Assembly (NCBI RefSeq): GCF_016865485.1
Contig: NZ_AP024452.1
Location: forward strand, 704,501 to 768,500
Source: Luteitalea sp. TBR-22
GTDB taxonomy: Bacteria > Acidobacteriota > Vicinamibacteria > Vicinamibacterales > Vicinamibacteraceae
Direction of reading: 5' to 3'
DNA: 64,000 nucleotides
The first letter of the stretch is position 1. Each line of letters starts with the position of its first letter. Under the pieces are notes generated by a model. The model had not been told where the DNA came from. It saw only the letters and a list, made by a program, of their open reading frames with translations, and ran no database searches. Made by a program: the position numbers and the translations under genes. Positions 17,047 to 25,589 of this stretch are shown piece after piece.

Positions 17047-18933
17047 ATGAAGGGAAGGCGGCTGACCGTCCAGCTCTGTGCTCTCTCCCTGAGCCTCGTC
17101 GCCATGTCGATGCAGGCCGAGGCCGCGTCCCCGAGACACTCGAGCCTTGTCGTACTGCTCGATCGCTCCGGAAGCATGCGCCAGGCCGACGGCGCTTGCG
17201 TCCGTGCTGATGCAGGCCAGCTGCTACTGGAGCAGGCGGTAGATGGAGACCGGCTGTCCGTTGCCGCCTTCGGCGACGCGATCCAGCCGCTCACGCCAGG
17301 TTTCGTCACAGTCGACCCATCGACTCGGCGCTCTCTGCTATCGGCCTTTCGGACCTGCGCTGCCACGGATGCGCGAACCGACATAGCGGCTGCGCTGGAG
17401 TACGCGCTCGAGACCGCGCAGCAGGTGCCTCAAGAGCAGCGGCGTACTTTTCCCGTCCACGTGCTCCTGCTCACGGACGGACGGCATGACCCTCCAGCGC
17501 CACGAGCCCAGCGTAGCGTCGACGATGTAGTCGGGCAGCTGCAGCGGGAGTCCGTTCAGGTGCACGTCCTGGCGCTTGGCAACGGCGTGGATCGTGCACT
17601 GCTGACACGAATTGCACGCGCGACCGGTGGCCAGATCGCCTATGCCCGTGAAGCGCGCGACCTGGTGGTGGGCTTCCTGAGCGTGGCGAGGCTGTTGGGG
17701 CGGCAGTGGCTGCTCTTCGACCGGCTGGTGTCGCCTGGCCGCGTCTCGGTACCCCTTCCAGCGTGGGCGACCGAGTATCAGGCCGTCTTCATTCCCCAAT
17801 CGGGAGAGGCCACGCTGTCAGCCCCAGGGGCCGAGGCAGCGCGCCGGGCCGCCAACTATGCGTATCTAATCGGACCTGGCCATGCCGGCCCCGTGGAGAT
17901 GCAGGTCGGGGGGGCAGGGCGTCTACTGGTCCAGGCGCCTGGTGACCTGGTGCTGAACGCCAGGATGCCTGCCGTCGCGCCGCGGGACGTGTTCTTCCCA
18001 TGCGCGGTCCGCCTTGAGCCGACACGAGCCGGTGGACTTGGGACCCCTGCCTTTCTCGGGGGAGCCACCGTGTCGCTCCGGCTGGGCGCCGATACGTTCG
18101 CCCTGTACGACGATGGCAAACATGATGATGGCGGCGTGAGTGATGGCGCCTTTGGCGGACGGTGCAGATCTGCGGGGACCGGAGCGCTGTTCTGGTCCGC
18201 TACCCTGGCCGCCCCTGTGCTCGACCCACCATCCGCCTCCGGAAGCATCGAGGTGCTGGCGTCGCCCCTCAACGTCCGCGACCCCGGAATCTTCTCGGGA
18301 TGGCTCGACGCCTCGCTTCATCGGACTCCGCGGGTGTGGTTTGACAACCCCACCGACGTGCAGGTCGACGGCCGGCTAGAAGCCGGTACCTGGCATCTGG
18401 ATGTAGCCATGGCGCCGCGGTCCTCGCTGGAAGCGCGCTTGCCCTTCACTGGGGCGGCGTTCGCGACGCGGCGGGAGCCTGTCGTTCTCGTGCAGGAGGG
18501 GCGTACCGTACCGCTTGGCGGTGTGCGGGTGCGTCCGTCGTGGTTGGTACCGGCCGTGCTTGCGCTGGTCGGCGCCATGGTGGGCGTGCTCCTCCGTTGG
18601 CCGCAGAGCATTGCGGGAAGCACGTTGCTCGTTACCGGGACGCATCGCGATGGACCTGAACGTTCCTTCAGCGCGGTGGCTACCATCGACGAAGGAGGCG
18701 TACCGAGGTTCTCGGCCCAGGCACCACCTCCACCCTTCGACACTCCTGGCACCTTCCGAGCCGTGCCAGGCGCAAGGCAGCAGAAGACCGACTTCGTGCC
18801 CAGAGCCGGACAGGTGCCGATGTTTACGGCGTCCATCCGCGGGAGGGCTGGCATGTTCCGTCTCGGACGAAATGCCTCCTGGCGTATCAGCGCGGACGGC
18901 TTCTCGGTCACTTACACCTTCAACCGGAAATAG
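17047..18933 (+). CDS. Membrane-anchored von Willebrand factor A protein
   Basis: From ATG 17047 the protein has 628 residues. A signal peptide (M-K-G-R-R ... A-E-A-A, about 1-27) leads into a vWA domain whose MIDAS metal site is intact: D-R-S-G-S-M, then D-A-R-T-D and L-L-T-D-G-R. Several beta-rich domains follow, then a membrane helix W-L-V-P-A-V-L-A-L-V-G-A-M-V-G-V-L-L (about 499-517) and a cytoplasmic tail of about 110 residues. The predicted topology is therefore metal-dependent ligand binding outside the membrane and a short signalling tail inside. The tubulin-like gene follows five bases later. ATG 17005 is an alternative start but lacks a better ribosome site. It is probably the sensor or anchor of the operon. 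Confidence 0.82.
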   Translation: MKGRRLTVQLCALSLSLVAMSMQAEAASPRHSSLVVLLDRSGSMRQADGACVRADAGQLLLEQAVDGDRLSVAAFGDAIQPLTPGFVTVDPSTRRSLLSAFRTCAATDARTDIAAALEYALETAQQVPQEQRRTFPVHVLLLTDGRHDPPAPRAQRSVDDVVGQLQRESVQVHVLALGNGVDRALLTRIARATGGQIAYAREARDLVVGFLSVARLLGRQWLLFDRLVSPGRVSVPLPAWATEYQAVFIPQSGEATLSAPGAEAARRAANYAYLIGPGHAGPVEMQVGGAGRLLVQAPGDLVLNARMPAVAPRDVFFPCAVRLEPTRAGGLGTPAFLGGATVSLRLGADTFALYDDGKHDDGGVSDGAFGGRCRSAGTGALFWSATLAAPVLDPPSASGSIEVLASPLNVRDPGIFSGWLDASLHRTPRVWFDNPTDVQVDGRLEAGTWHLDVAMAPRSSLEARLPFTGAAFATRREPVVLVQEGRTVPLGGVRVRPSWLVPAVLALVGAMVGVLLRWPQSIAGSTLLVTGTHRDGPERSFSAVATIDEGGVPRFSAQAPPPPFDTPGTFRAVPGARQQKTDFVPRAGQVPMFTASIRGRAGMFRLGRNASWRISADGFSVTYTFNRK

Positions 18934-18938
18934 ATACG

Positions 18939-21680
18939 ATGGCGCCCGCAAGTCTGATCACGACACCCACGTTCATCATTGGCCTTGGTGGTATCGGGAA
19001 CACTGTTGCTCGGCTTATCTATCAGCGGTACGCCTCGACCAACACGCGGGTGCCAGAAACAGTAAGAATTCGGTCCATCGACACGGCGCCTCAGCCGAGT
19101 GGCCTTGCACCCGAACTGCCGGAGTCGATGTTCACACGGCTCGGCGACTTCCAGGCCAATCAGGTCATCCAGCGACTCGATCTGTATGAGCCGGTGAAGC
19201 GCTGGTGGACCTACCCGCCGAACGCGTTCGCGCCAGGCTTCATCGATAACGGGGCCGGGGCGCGTCGCCCTGTAGGGCGGCTGATCTTCTTCCAGCAGTT
19301 CAGAAAGATCGTCGATGCGCTCCGAGAAGACTTCGACGGGCCCAAGAGCACCGCCGTGCAGCAAGCGATGCTCGACCGCGACCTTGGCGCCGTGAGGAAC
19401 ACGCCGCGTGTGTTCATCATCGGGTCGGTCGCCGGAGGAACCTGCTCTGGCACGTTCCTCGACATGGCCATGTTGGTCAGGCACCTACTGAGGGAGCGAG
19501 GCTATGAAGCGCAGGGGGCGACAGTCACCGGCATCTTCGCCCTGCCGTCAGTGGTGCACCTTGCGTCCGGCGATGCCACGTCGCTCCAGGCCCGCCAGCG
19601 GCAGGTCAACGCGTTCTCCGCGCTCACCGAGCTCGACTTCCTGATGCAAGGCGGACGCCCGGAGGGGGGGGAGCTGCAGTATCCGGATCCCGTCGGCCGG
19701 ATCGAGATGCTGCAGCCGGTGCTGAATCAGGTGTACCTGGTGTCGGACCGCAAGATGGATGGCGTCTCCTTCTCGCGCCAGGAGGACGTCCTGCGTCGTG
19801 TCGCCCACTTCGTGTACGGGCAGGTCGCGTTGGGTATGGGGCAAAAGACGCTGGAGTTGCTCGACAACTACAAGCGGTACTTCGACCCTGCTGGTCGTGC
19901 CGTCGTCGACGGACTCCCGGCGGTGTACGGCTCGTTCGGTGTCGAGTGGCTCGAGGTGCCGCACGAGCAGTTGATCGCGCGCTGGTGCACGGACGTTGCC
20001 GCAGAGCTCGGCAAGCAGGTCGCCGATTTTTCCTTCGGCGATGAACGCCGGCAGAACCTGAACAACGTCGCCAGGGAGGCACTCACCGAAGGCTTCAGCG
20101 GCTATCTTCGGGCGCTGGATCTTCTCGATGCCACACCGCAGGACGTCCTGTCGCTCCCCGGAATGACAGATATGGTTCCCCTGCTTGCAGGCATCCAGGG
20201 GGCCGCGAACAAGGACGACCTGCAGCGCGCGATGCAGTCTTTCGAGACGCAGGTGCCATCGTTGTTCGCTGGACTGCGTAGCGCCGCTCGGCAACTGCCG
20301 GCAGGTGACGACGCGCAGCGATGGGTCCAGGCCACGGCAGCCCGTCTCGTGCGCGACAAGGCGTTTCGGCTCGGGGGCGCCAAGCGAGTCCTGCTGCGTC
20401 TGGCGGAGCGGCTCACTGAACTCAACGAGCCTGCCGCCAGTCTGGAATCCCTTGACGAGGTCCTGAAGCGCTGTGGTGGTGGCTGGCTGTTTGGCAAGCT
20501 CGATCCCTCGCCGGCTCTCGCCTGGGCGCATGACAAGCTCTTGCAGCAGGCCCGTGCCACCGCACGAGCCGAGTTCGGCGCCAAGGCGCTCGACCTGGCT
20601 GGCCGCCTCCGCAAGCAGGCGGACCTCCTCGAGGCGCTGCAGCCACTGCTGCGGCGGGCAGCCCAGGAGCTGGGCGAGCGCACGGCGGTGACGCCGGCTG
20701 CAGATGCATGGCTTCTGAGCGAGCAGGACATTCTGACGGCCATCGAAACGCACCGGGATGAGGTGGCGTCGGCCGTGGCGCAGGCAGCGACTGATGCGGT
20801 CGCTGATCGCCTCGCACAGCCCGGAGCTGTGGGGGACTCCCAAGTGTCACAGCAGCAGATCGCGGAGGTCTTTTCCACGGCCGCTCTCAATGCACTCGAG
20901 CGCGAGGCCGTCCAGCGGACGCGTCGTCCCAAAGACACCGTCCAACGGATTGTCAAGCGCCTCGAGGCTTGTGAGCCGATGGCGCAAGTGCTGGGCGACG
21001 GTAACCGTCTCCTCGACGTGATGTCGCGCGACATGGTGGCCACGCCACTGAAGATGGTCCTCACCGAGATGCAGGGCGAGGAACGCCAGGAGATCGAGCG
21101 GTGGGCTGAACGCGAGCGGCAGCTGGCAGGAGGTGATGCAGCCTTCCAGGTCGTGCCCTCTGGCGATGCGCTGAGGGATGATGCGTTGAACCTGTCACTC
21201 GGCTGGCCGCTCTGTCTGTTCCAGGAAGTGCTCGAGTGCGAGCGCATCACGTCCATCAGTGAGCGGGTAGACGTGGAGAGTTCGCGGCTGCTGGGCGAGT
21301 TCAAGGACGCTCGCCGGCACACCGTCACGCCGATGCCAGCGGAGCGCGCACAGCGGGCCTTCGCCTATGCGGTAGTCCTGGGCCTTGCGAAGCTCGTGCG
21401 CAGCGACCGAATCATCCTTTCGCATGAACTGTGCGGAATCGAGATGGAGGAGTCGAGCGTCGATCGAGCGGCGCGGGAATTCAAGCGACGGGGGATGAAT
21501 CGCACTGTCGAGACGATCCTGCGAGAACGGGAGCGGGACGGCGCGGCTTTCAAGGCCGATGCGCGGCAGCGTATCGAAGCCTTGCGCTTGCGTCTCGAGG
21601 GGTTCCCCGCCGACCTGAGGAGTGCCGCCGACCAGGCCATTGTGCTCGTGGAACGCGACCTCCAGCAGCTGGCCGACTAG
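18939..21680 (+). CDS. Tubulin-like GTPase (Tubulin_2 type)
   Basis: The 913-residue protein begins with a nucleotide-binding motif I-I-G-L-G-G-I-G-N (about 13-21). It carries a tubulin signature G-S-V-A-G-G-T-C-S-G (162-171), the counterpart of the FtsZ/tubulin G-G-G-T-G-(S/T)-G loop, and N-G-A-G-A-R-R-P-V-G-R-L near 104-115, which is typical of Tubulin_2 proteins. The C-terminal ~550 residues are helical and charged, much longer than in FtsZ. The family belongs to the FtsZ/tubulin superfamily and is thought to form GTP-dependent cytoplasmic assemblies at membranes; its biological role is not established. Spacing is five bases from the vWA gene and one base to the next gene. The C of G-G-T-C-S-G departs from the usual G. 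Confidence 0.82.
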   Translation: MAPASLITTPTFIIGLGGIGNTVARLIYQRYASTNTRVPETVRIRSIDTAPQPSGLAPELPESMFTRLGDFQANQVIQRLDLYEPVKRWWTYPPNAFAPGFIDNGAGARRPVGRLIFFQQFRKIVDALREDFDGPKSTAVQQAMLDRDLGAVRNTPRVFIIGSVAGGTCSGTFLDMAMLVRHLLRERGYEAQGATVTGIFALPSVVHLASGDATSLQARQRQVNAFSALTELDFLMQGGRPEGGELQYPDPVGRIEMLQPVLNQVYLVSDRKMDGVSFSRQEDVLRRVAHFVYGQVALGMGQKTLELLDNYKRYFDPAGRAVVDGLPAVYGSFGVEWLEVPHEQLIARWCTDVAAELGKQVADFSFGDERRQNLNNVAREALTEGFSGYLRALDLLDATPQDVLSLPGMTDMVPLLAGIQGAANKDDLQRAMQSFETQVPSLFAGLRSAARQLPAGDDAQRWVQATAARLVRDKAFRLGGAKRVLLRLAERLTELNEPAASLESLDEVLKRCGGGWLFGKLDPSPALAWAHDKLLQQARATARAEFGAKALDLAGRLRKQADLLEALQPLLRRAAQELGERTAVTPAADAWLLSEQDILTAIETHRDEVASAVAQAATDAVADRLAQPGAVGDSQVSQQQIAEVFSTAALNALEREAVQRTRRPKDTVQRIVKRLEACEPMAQVLGDGNRLLDVMSRDMVATPLKMVLTEMQGEERQEIERWAERERQLAGGDAAFQVVPSGDALRDDALNLSLGWPLCLFQEVLECERITSISERVDVESSRLLGEFKDARRHTVTPMPAERAQRAFAYAVVLGLAKLVRSDRIILSHELCGIEMEESSVDRAAREFKRRGMNRTVETILRERERDGAAFKADARQRIEALRLRLEGFPADLRSAADQAIVLVERDLQQLAD

Positions 21681-21681
21681 C

Positions 21682-23190
21682 ATGCCGCTCTTGAGTCTCA
21701 GGCCGGCGCTGGTCTGGACGCTGGATTCGGCCGCCGATGGCTCCATCCAGCGCTGGTTGTCCGGCCTCGATTCTGGGCGACGGGCACTGGTGCGCGTCGT
21801 CCGAGACGAGGCACAGGCCAGAGCGGCCCTGCGTGAGTTCGCCGATGTGGCGTTCGCGAGCTGCTTGCCGCAGCATGGCTTCCAGTTCGACACGACTCAC
21901 GGCGTGCGCGTCCGGACGATGCTTGTCGCGTCCGCGATGGGTGACGATGCATTCAGGGAGTGGGCCGGGCTCGAAGATCAGGTGCTGGCCCTGGAACCAG
22001 AGGTTCTGGAGCTGGAGCGCATTCGGCTGCTCTTAGTGCCCCAGTGGACGCATATACCTGAGGCGCAACGCCGGGTGACCCTCGACGGGATGCGTGCAGG
22101 CGCGTGGCTGACATCTGGCCGCCTGGATAGTCGTCAAATGCTCTCTGCGGACAACTTCCAGCAGAATGTCGCCCTTGCGTTGAATGGATTGCTCTTCGCT
22201 CAGGTGACGCCTGGCACTGGCTTCTCCGTATGGGATGCCATCCCTTCAGGGAGCGTGCGGTTGCTCGGCGTACCGACCGATGACCCAGAGCGCGTGATGT
22301 CGGCCCTCGAGGAAGCGCTCTGGCAATTCCTAATTCGTGAGCTGTCGGCGGGGCATTTGGGCACTATCCGCCCACCGGCCAACGCGCGCGATGGGTTCGT
22401 GGCCATGGCCTCCAGGTTCGCCGGCGGGGCACTGTCAGCGGCCGCGGTCGTATCCCGTGTGGTCGGCAGGGATGGCCTGGGCGCGTGGTCCCTTCCCGCC
22501 CTCCTGGCAGAAGGTGCAGGCACGACAGCCGCGGTAATGTCTGCTCTGGCCAGGCCCGCCAGGCAGGCGCCGGTGATCCGAGCACCGGAGCCGGAGACGC
22601 TGATCGACAGGATCCTTGCGTGGTTCGGCTACCACCGGGCTCGGAATGAGCCGGAAGTCGAGAGGCCGGCGGCCTCCGACGAGGAATTGGCATTCGTTCG
22701 GGCCAGGATCGGTGACGCACACGCGCTCCTCGAGTTCTTCGCCAAGCAGGTGACCGGGGGAGAGATTCGCGTCAGCGCGTCCCGTGAGCTCCTGGAACGA
22801 TGGTCGGAGGAACTGGTCTCGGCCGTGAGGGCGCAGCTTGCACGGATCGGGGATGAACAGACCGGAGCTCGGCGACTGGGCAACGACATCAAGGCGGACC
22901 TGTTACGTTCGATTCGGGCCGTCGTGCTCCAGAAGCTCTTCGACGAACCCACACCGATCGACATCCACGACGGCCCCTTGCAGCGTTCGGTTTCCAACCT
23001 GCGCACTGGTGGCCACTTCTTGTTCACCGCGGCGCTTGCCTCCGGTGAACACCCCGAACCCGCGGCAGTTGCGACGTCCTTGCGTGCGCCCCTGAGCGAC
23101 AGGGTGAAGGTGTACGCCTATCCCGCGACCGTCGGCGCGATCATGTTCGCCGGCTCACGCCCCTGCAGGCCCGAGGAACTGGGCTGGTAA
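21682..23190 (+). CDS. Unknown protein of the tubulin operon
   Basis: ATG 21682 is one base after the tubulin stop and gives 502 residues. An open frame extends upstream, but that part overlaps the tubulin gene. No family is recognisable. The N-terminal ~240 residues look globular; a small-residue-rich stretch around 255-305 (A-G-G-A-L-S-A-A-A-V-V) might be amphipathic or membrane-associated; the C-terminal ~190 residues are helical and charged, ending in a short beta-rich segment. Its strict position between the tubulin and the channel protein suggests that it connects them. No catalytic motif is seen. Confidence 0.65.
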   Translation: MPLLSLRPALVWTLDSAADGSIQRWLSGLDSGRRALVRVVRDEAQARAALREFADVAFASCLPQHGFQFDTTHGVRVRTMLVASAMGDDAFREWAGLEDQVLALEPEVLELERIRLLLVPQWTHIPEAQRRVTLDGMRAGAWLTSGRLDSRQMLSADNFQQNVALALNGLLFAQVTPGTGFSVWDAIPSGSVRLLGVPTDDPERVMSALEEALWQFLIRELSAGHLGTIRPPANARDGFVAMASRFAGGALSAAAVVSRVVGRDGLGAWSLPALLAEGAGTTAAVMSALARPARQAPVIRAPEPETLIDRILAWFGYHRARNEPEVERPAASDEELAFVRARIGDAHALLEFFAKQVTGGEIRVSASRELLERWSEELVSAVRAQLARIGDEQTGARRLGNDIKADLLRSIRAVVLQKLFDEPTPIDIHDGPLQRSVSNLRTGGHFLFTAALASGEHPEPAAVATSLRAPLSDRVKVYAYPATVGAIMFAGSRPCRPEELGW

Positions 23191-23199
23191 GTCTTCGCA

Positions 23200-24900
23200 A
23201 TGCCATCGCTCTCAATCATAAGCATCTTCATCTTCGTCGGCGTCCTGCTAATCAGTGTGGTCGTGTGGCACGTCCGCACGGCCCTGAGTTTGCATGTCCC
23301 GACAGCCACGGAGTGGGCCGGGATCTCTGAGCGGATCACCAGCCTAAGCAAGGACGTCGTCGACGTTTCAGACTACTCCGAGAACGCGCGGCGTGCGTTG
23401 GACCTCGTGCTGACGAACGAGCCCGGCTACGGGAGGTTGGCTGCCATCCCTCAAGCGATGGAGCTGCTGATCGAACCCGTGGAAGCAGCCGCGCGACTCC
23501 TTCGGACCGCTTCGAGCCAGGTCGTGATGATCGGGCTTCTCGGAACCGTCCTCATCTTCGCGATCACGTTCCAGAGCGCAGACGTCAGCGACCCAGCTGC
23601 ACTGCTCACGCACCTCAAGTTCATCTACTGGGTCAATGCCGTTGGACTCTTTGTGTCTGTCCTTCTTCTGCTTGCGTCCATGCGCGCTCGCGCCGCTGGA
23701 GAGCATGCCGTACGGATTGCTGGCAAGGCACTACACCTCCTGCAGGACAGCGGCTCTTCGAACCTCGCACCGGAGTTGGTCAAGGCTCTCGAGGTGTCGG
23801 CCTCACAGTTCCAGCAGTTTTCGCAGCAGTTATTCAACGATCAGTTCGCCAAGATTCAGACGCTCCTTGGGAGCGTTCAGGGAGTCGGCACGAGCCTGCA
23901 TGCATTGGTCGATCAGGTGGTGGTGAAGGCCGCCGACGAACGAACGGCGTTCGAGGCCACCTCACGCCAGCACGTTGTGGCAATTGAGGCATTGACCCAG
24001 CGGCTCGATCAGGGCTTCCAGCTCCTGGCCACACCTTTCCTTGAGGGCATCCCAGCGATGCACGGCTTGACGCAAGCAGCACAGGCCCTGCAGAAGTCCT
24101 CTGACGATGTCATGAAGGCGAACGTGGCGCAGGCGGTGGCGCAGCTCAAGGTGGCGACGCAGGGGCTGAATCGCATTCTGGAGGGCCTTCCTCAGCAGGT
24201 TGCGCAGGCTACGAGCGAAGCGAATGCCGCCGTTCGCGAGTCCACGGTCAATGCCGTCCAGGCGGCGCTGGAGAACGCCATCACGCCTCTATCTGGCCGG
24301 ATAGAGGAGTCTGGTAATCAGCTCACGACACATCTCCGCGGGTTGCTCACGTCCTGGGCGAAGTTCATGGACGAGCAAAGAAGGGCCCGTCTCGCTGGTG
24401 ACGAGCAGATGACTCAGTCCTTGTCTAAGATATCCGGGGCTCTTCGCACAGACATGGCGAACGTGGCATCCGTCCTCGAGACGCTCAACGAAAGCGCCCG
24501 TCTGTTGCCCGGTGCCGTCAGACACCAGATGGACGCTGGCGCCCAGCGTATCGAGCAACACCTTGCCGGGCTCGCCGGGGGAATTGGCAACGTGGGAAAG
24601 GACTTGTCCGCGTTGCCGACCGCTGTTGCCGGCGAAGTGCAGCGGTCAACTGGCGCGGTCGCGCGAGAGCTCGCAGACGTGAGCGCGACGCTCCGCCAAC
24701 TGGACGAGCACGTGCGACAGATACCTGGCGCGCTGGCGCCCCGGGCAGACGAGCTCACGGTCGCCATGAATCGCCTACTGGGCGCCTTCCACGAAGCGCT
24801 TGGACGTGGTGCGACGATGAATGAGCCGCTTCCTACGGGTGAGGCTCCGCAGGCGGATGTGGATACGCGGCCAGAGCCTATAGCGCCGGTGGTGTCATGA
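23200..24900 (+). CDS. MotA/TolQ/ExbB-like (ZorA-like) membrane protein with long tail
   Basis: The 566-residue protein has three membrane helices: residues about 4-23, 107-124 and 143-160. The second contains I-G-L-L-G-T-V, the hallmark of the MotA/TolQ/ExbB proton-channel fold. After the third helix about 400 residues remain, predicted helical and coiled coil (Q/A/E-rich, repeated R-I-E-E/Q-V-A-Q segments), projecting into the cytoplasm. This layout is that of ZorA, in which a MotA-like pentamer carries a long cytoplasmic tail. The next gene encodes the matching MotB/ZorB partner with an ATGA overlap. Start ATG 23200 lies nine bases after the previous stop. Sequence similarity to true ZorA cannot be quantified here; the fold call rests on topology and the motif. 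Confidence 0.75.
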   Translation: MPSLSIISIFIFVGVLLISVVVWHVRTALSLHVPTATEWAGISERITSLSKDVVDVSDYSENARRALDLVLTNEPGYGRLAAIPQAMELLIEPVEAAARLLRTASSQVVMIGLLGTVLIFAITFQSADVSDPAALLTHLKFIYWVNAVGLFVSVLLLLASMRARAAGEHAVRIAGKALHLLQDSGSSNLAPELVKALEVSASQFQQFSQQLFNDQFAKIQTLLGSVQGVGTSLHALVDQVVVKAADERTAFEATSRQHVVAIEALTQRLDQGFQLLATPFLEGIPAMHGLTQAAQALQKSSDDVMKANVAQAVAQLKVATQGLNRILEGLPQQVAQATSEANAAVRESTVNAVQAALENAITPLSGRIEESGNQLTTHLRGLLTSWAKFMDEQRRARLAGDEQMTQSLSKISGALRTDMANVASVLETLNESARLLPGAVRHQMDAGAQRIEQHLAGLAGGIGNVGKDLSALPTAVAGEVQRSTGAVARELADVSATLRQLDEHVRQIPGALAPRADELTVAMNRLLGAFHEALGRGATMNEPLPTGEAPQADVDTRPEPIAPVVS

Positions 24901-25589
24901 CGGTGCGCATTCGCCGTAGGGACGAGGAAGATCACGAGAACCCTGGCTGGCCGGGACTTGTGGACCTCTTTGCATTCGGCATGGTCATCATGCTCGTCCT
25001 GTGGGTGGCCGCAAGCAAGAAGTCGGTCCGGCACCAGGCAGAGGCCGCTGCCGCCAGGCAGGCCGCCTCTGAACAGGACGCGCAGCTGCAACGCGAGGTG
25101 AAGCGGGTACAGGAGCTTCGTCGCGCCTTGACTGGGCAAAACGCCGTGATCAGGGACGGTGGAGACCAACTGTCATTCGAGGTCAGCGGCTTCGATGGCG
25201 ACGAGGTGTATTTCGAGCCAGCTGCCTACACCTTGCCCCAATCCGATCGCTCAGTCATTGCGGCGCTCGGTGCGAAGGTCGCAGAGAAGCTCAAGGAGTA
25301 CCAGGGCTTTGTGGTCCTTGTGAACGGCACGGCCGATCCCGTGCCCCTTGCGCGTGAACTTCCGCCCCGCAACAACGTGGAGCTATCCGCATTGCGAGCT
25401 GCGGGTGTTTCCGAACTGCTCCTCGCGTCTGGTATCGAGCCCTGTCGTCTGCAGGTCGTAGGTCTTGGCTCGAAGGAAGTGAGCGCCGAGGGCATGACAG
25501 CCCAGGATCTGCGTCGCCTACGCCGCGTGTATCTTACGTTGCGGGCTATCCCCAAGGACGCCGGGGGCCGCTACGGGGACTGCCGTTGA
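24897..25589 (+). CDS. MotB/OmpA-like (ZorB-like) stator protein
   Basis: The 230-residue protein has a single membrane helix (about 20-38) with an aspartate at its start (G-L-V-D23-L-F-A-F), the position of the proton-carrying Asp in MotB and ZorB. A short coiled coil (about 45-80) and a periplasmic OmpA-like domain (about 95-218) follow. In that domain D147 and the N160-x2-L-S-x2-R167 block match the peptidoglycan-binding site, and V-V-G-L-G-S-K-E matches the G-x-G-x-x-x-P strand. Together with the upstream ZorA-like protein it should form a proton-driven motor anchored to the cell wall. The start overlaps the previous stop (ATGA). Confidence 0.78.
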   Translation: MTVRIRRRDEEDHENPGWPGLVDLFAFGMVIMLVLWVAASKKSVRHQAEAAAARQAASEQDAQLQREVKRVQELRRALTGQNAVIRDGGDQLSFEVSGFDGDEVYFEPAAYTLPQSDRSVIAALGAKVAEKLKEYQGFVVLVNGTADPVPLARELPPRNNVELSALRAAGVSELLLASGIEPCRLQVVGLGSKEVSAEGMTAQDLRRLRRVYLTLRAIPKDAGGRYGDCR

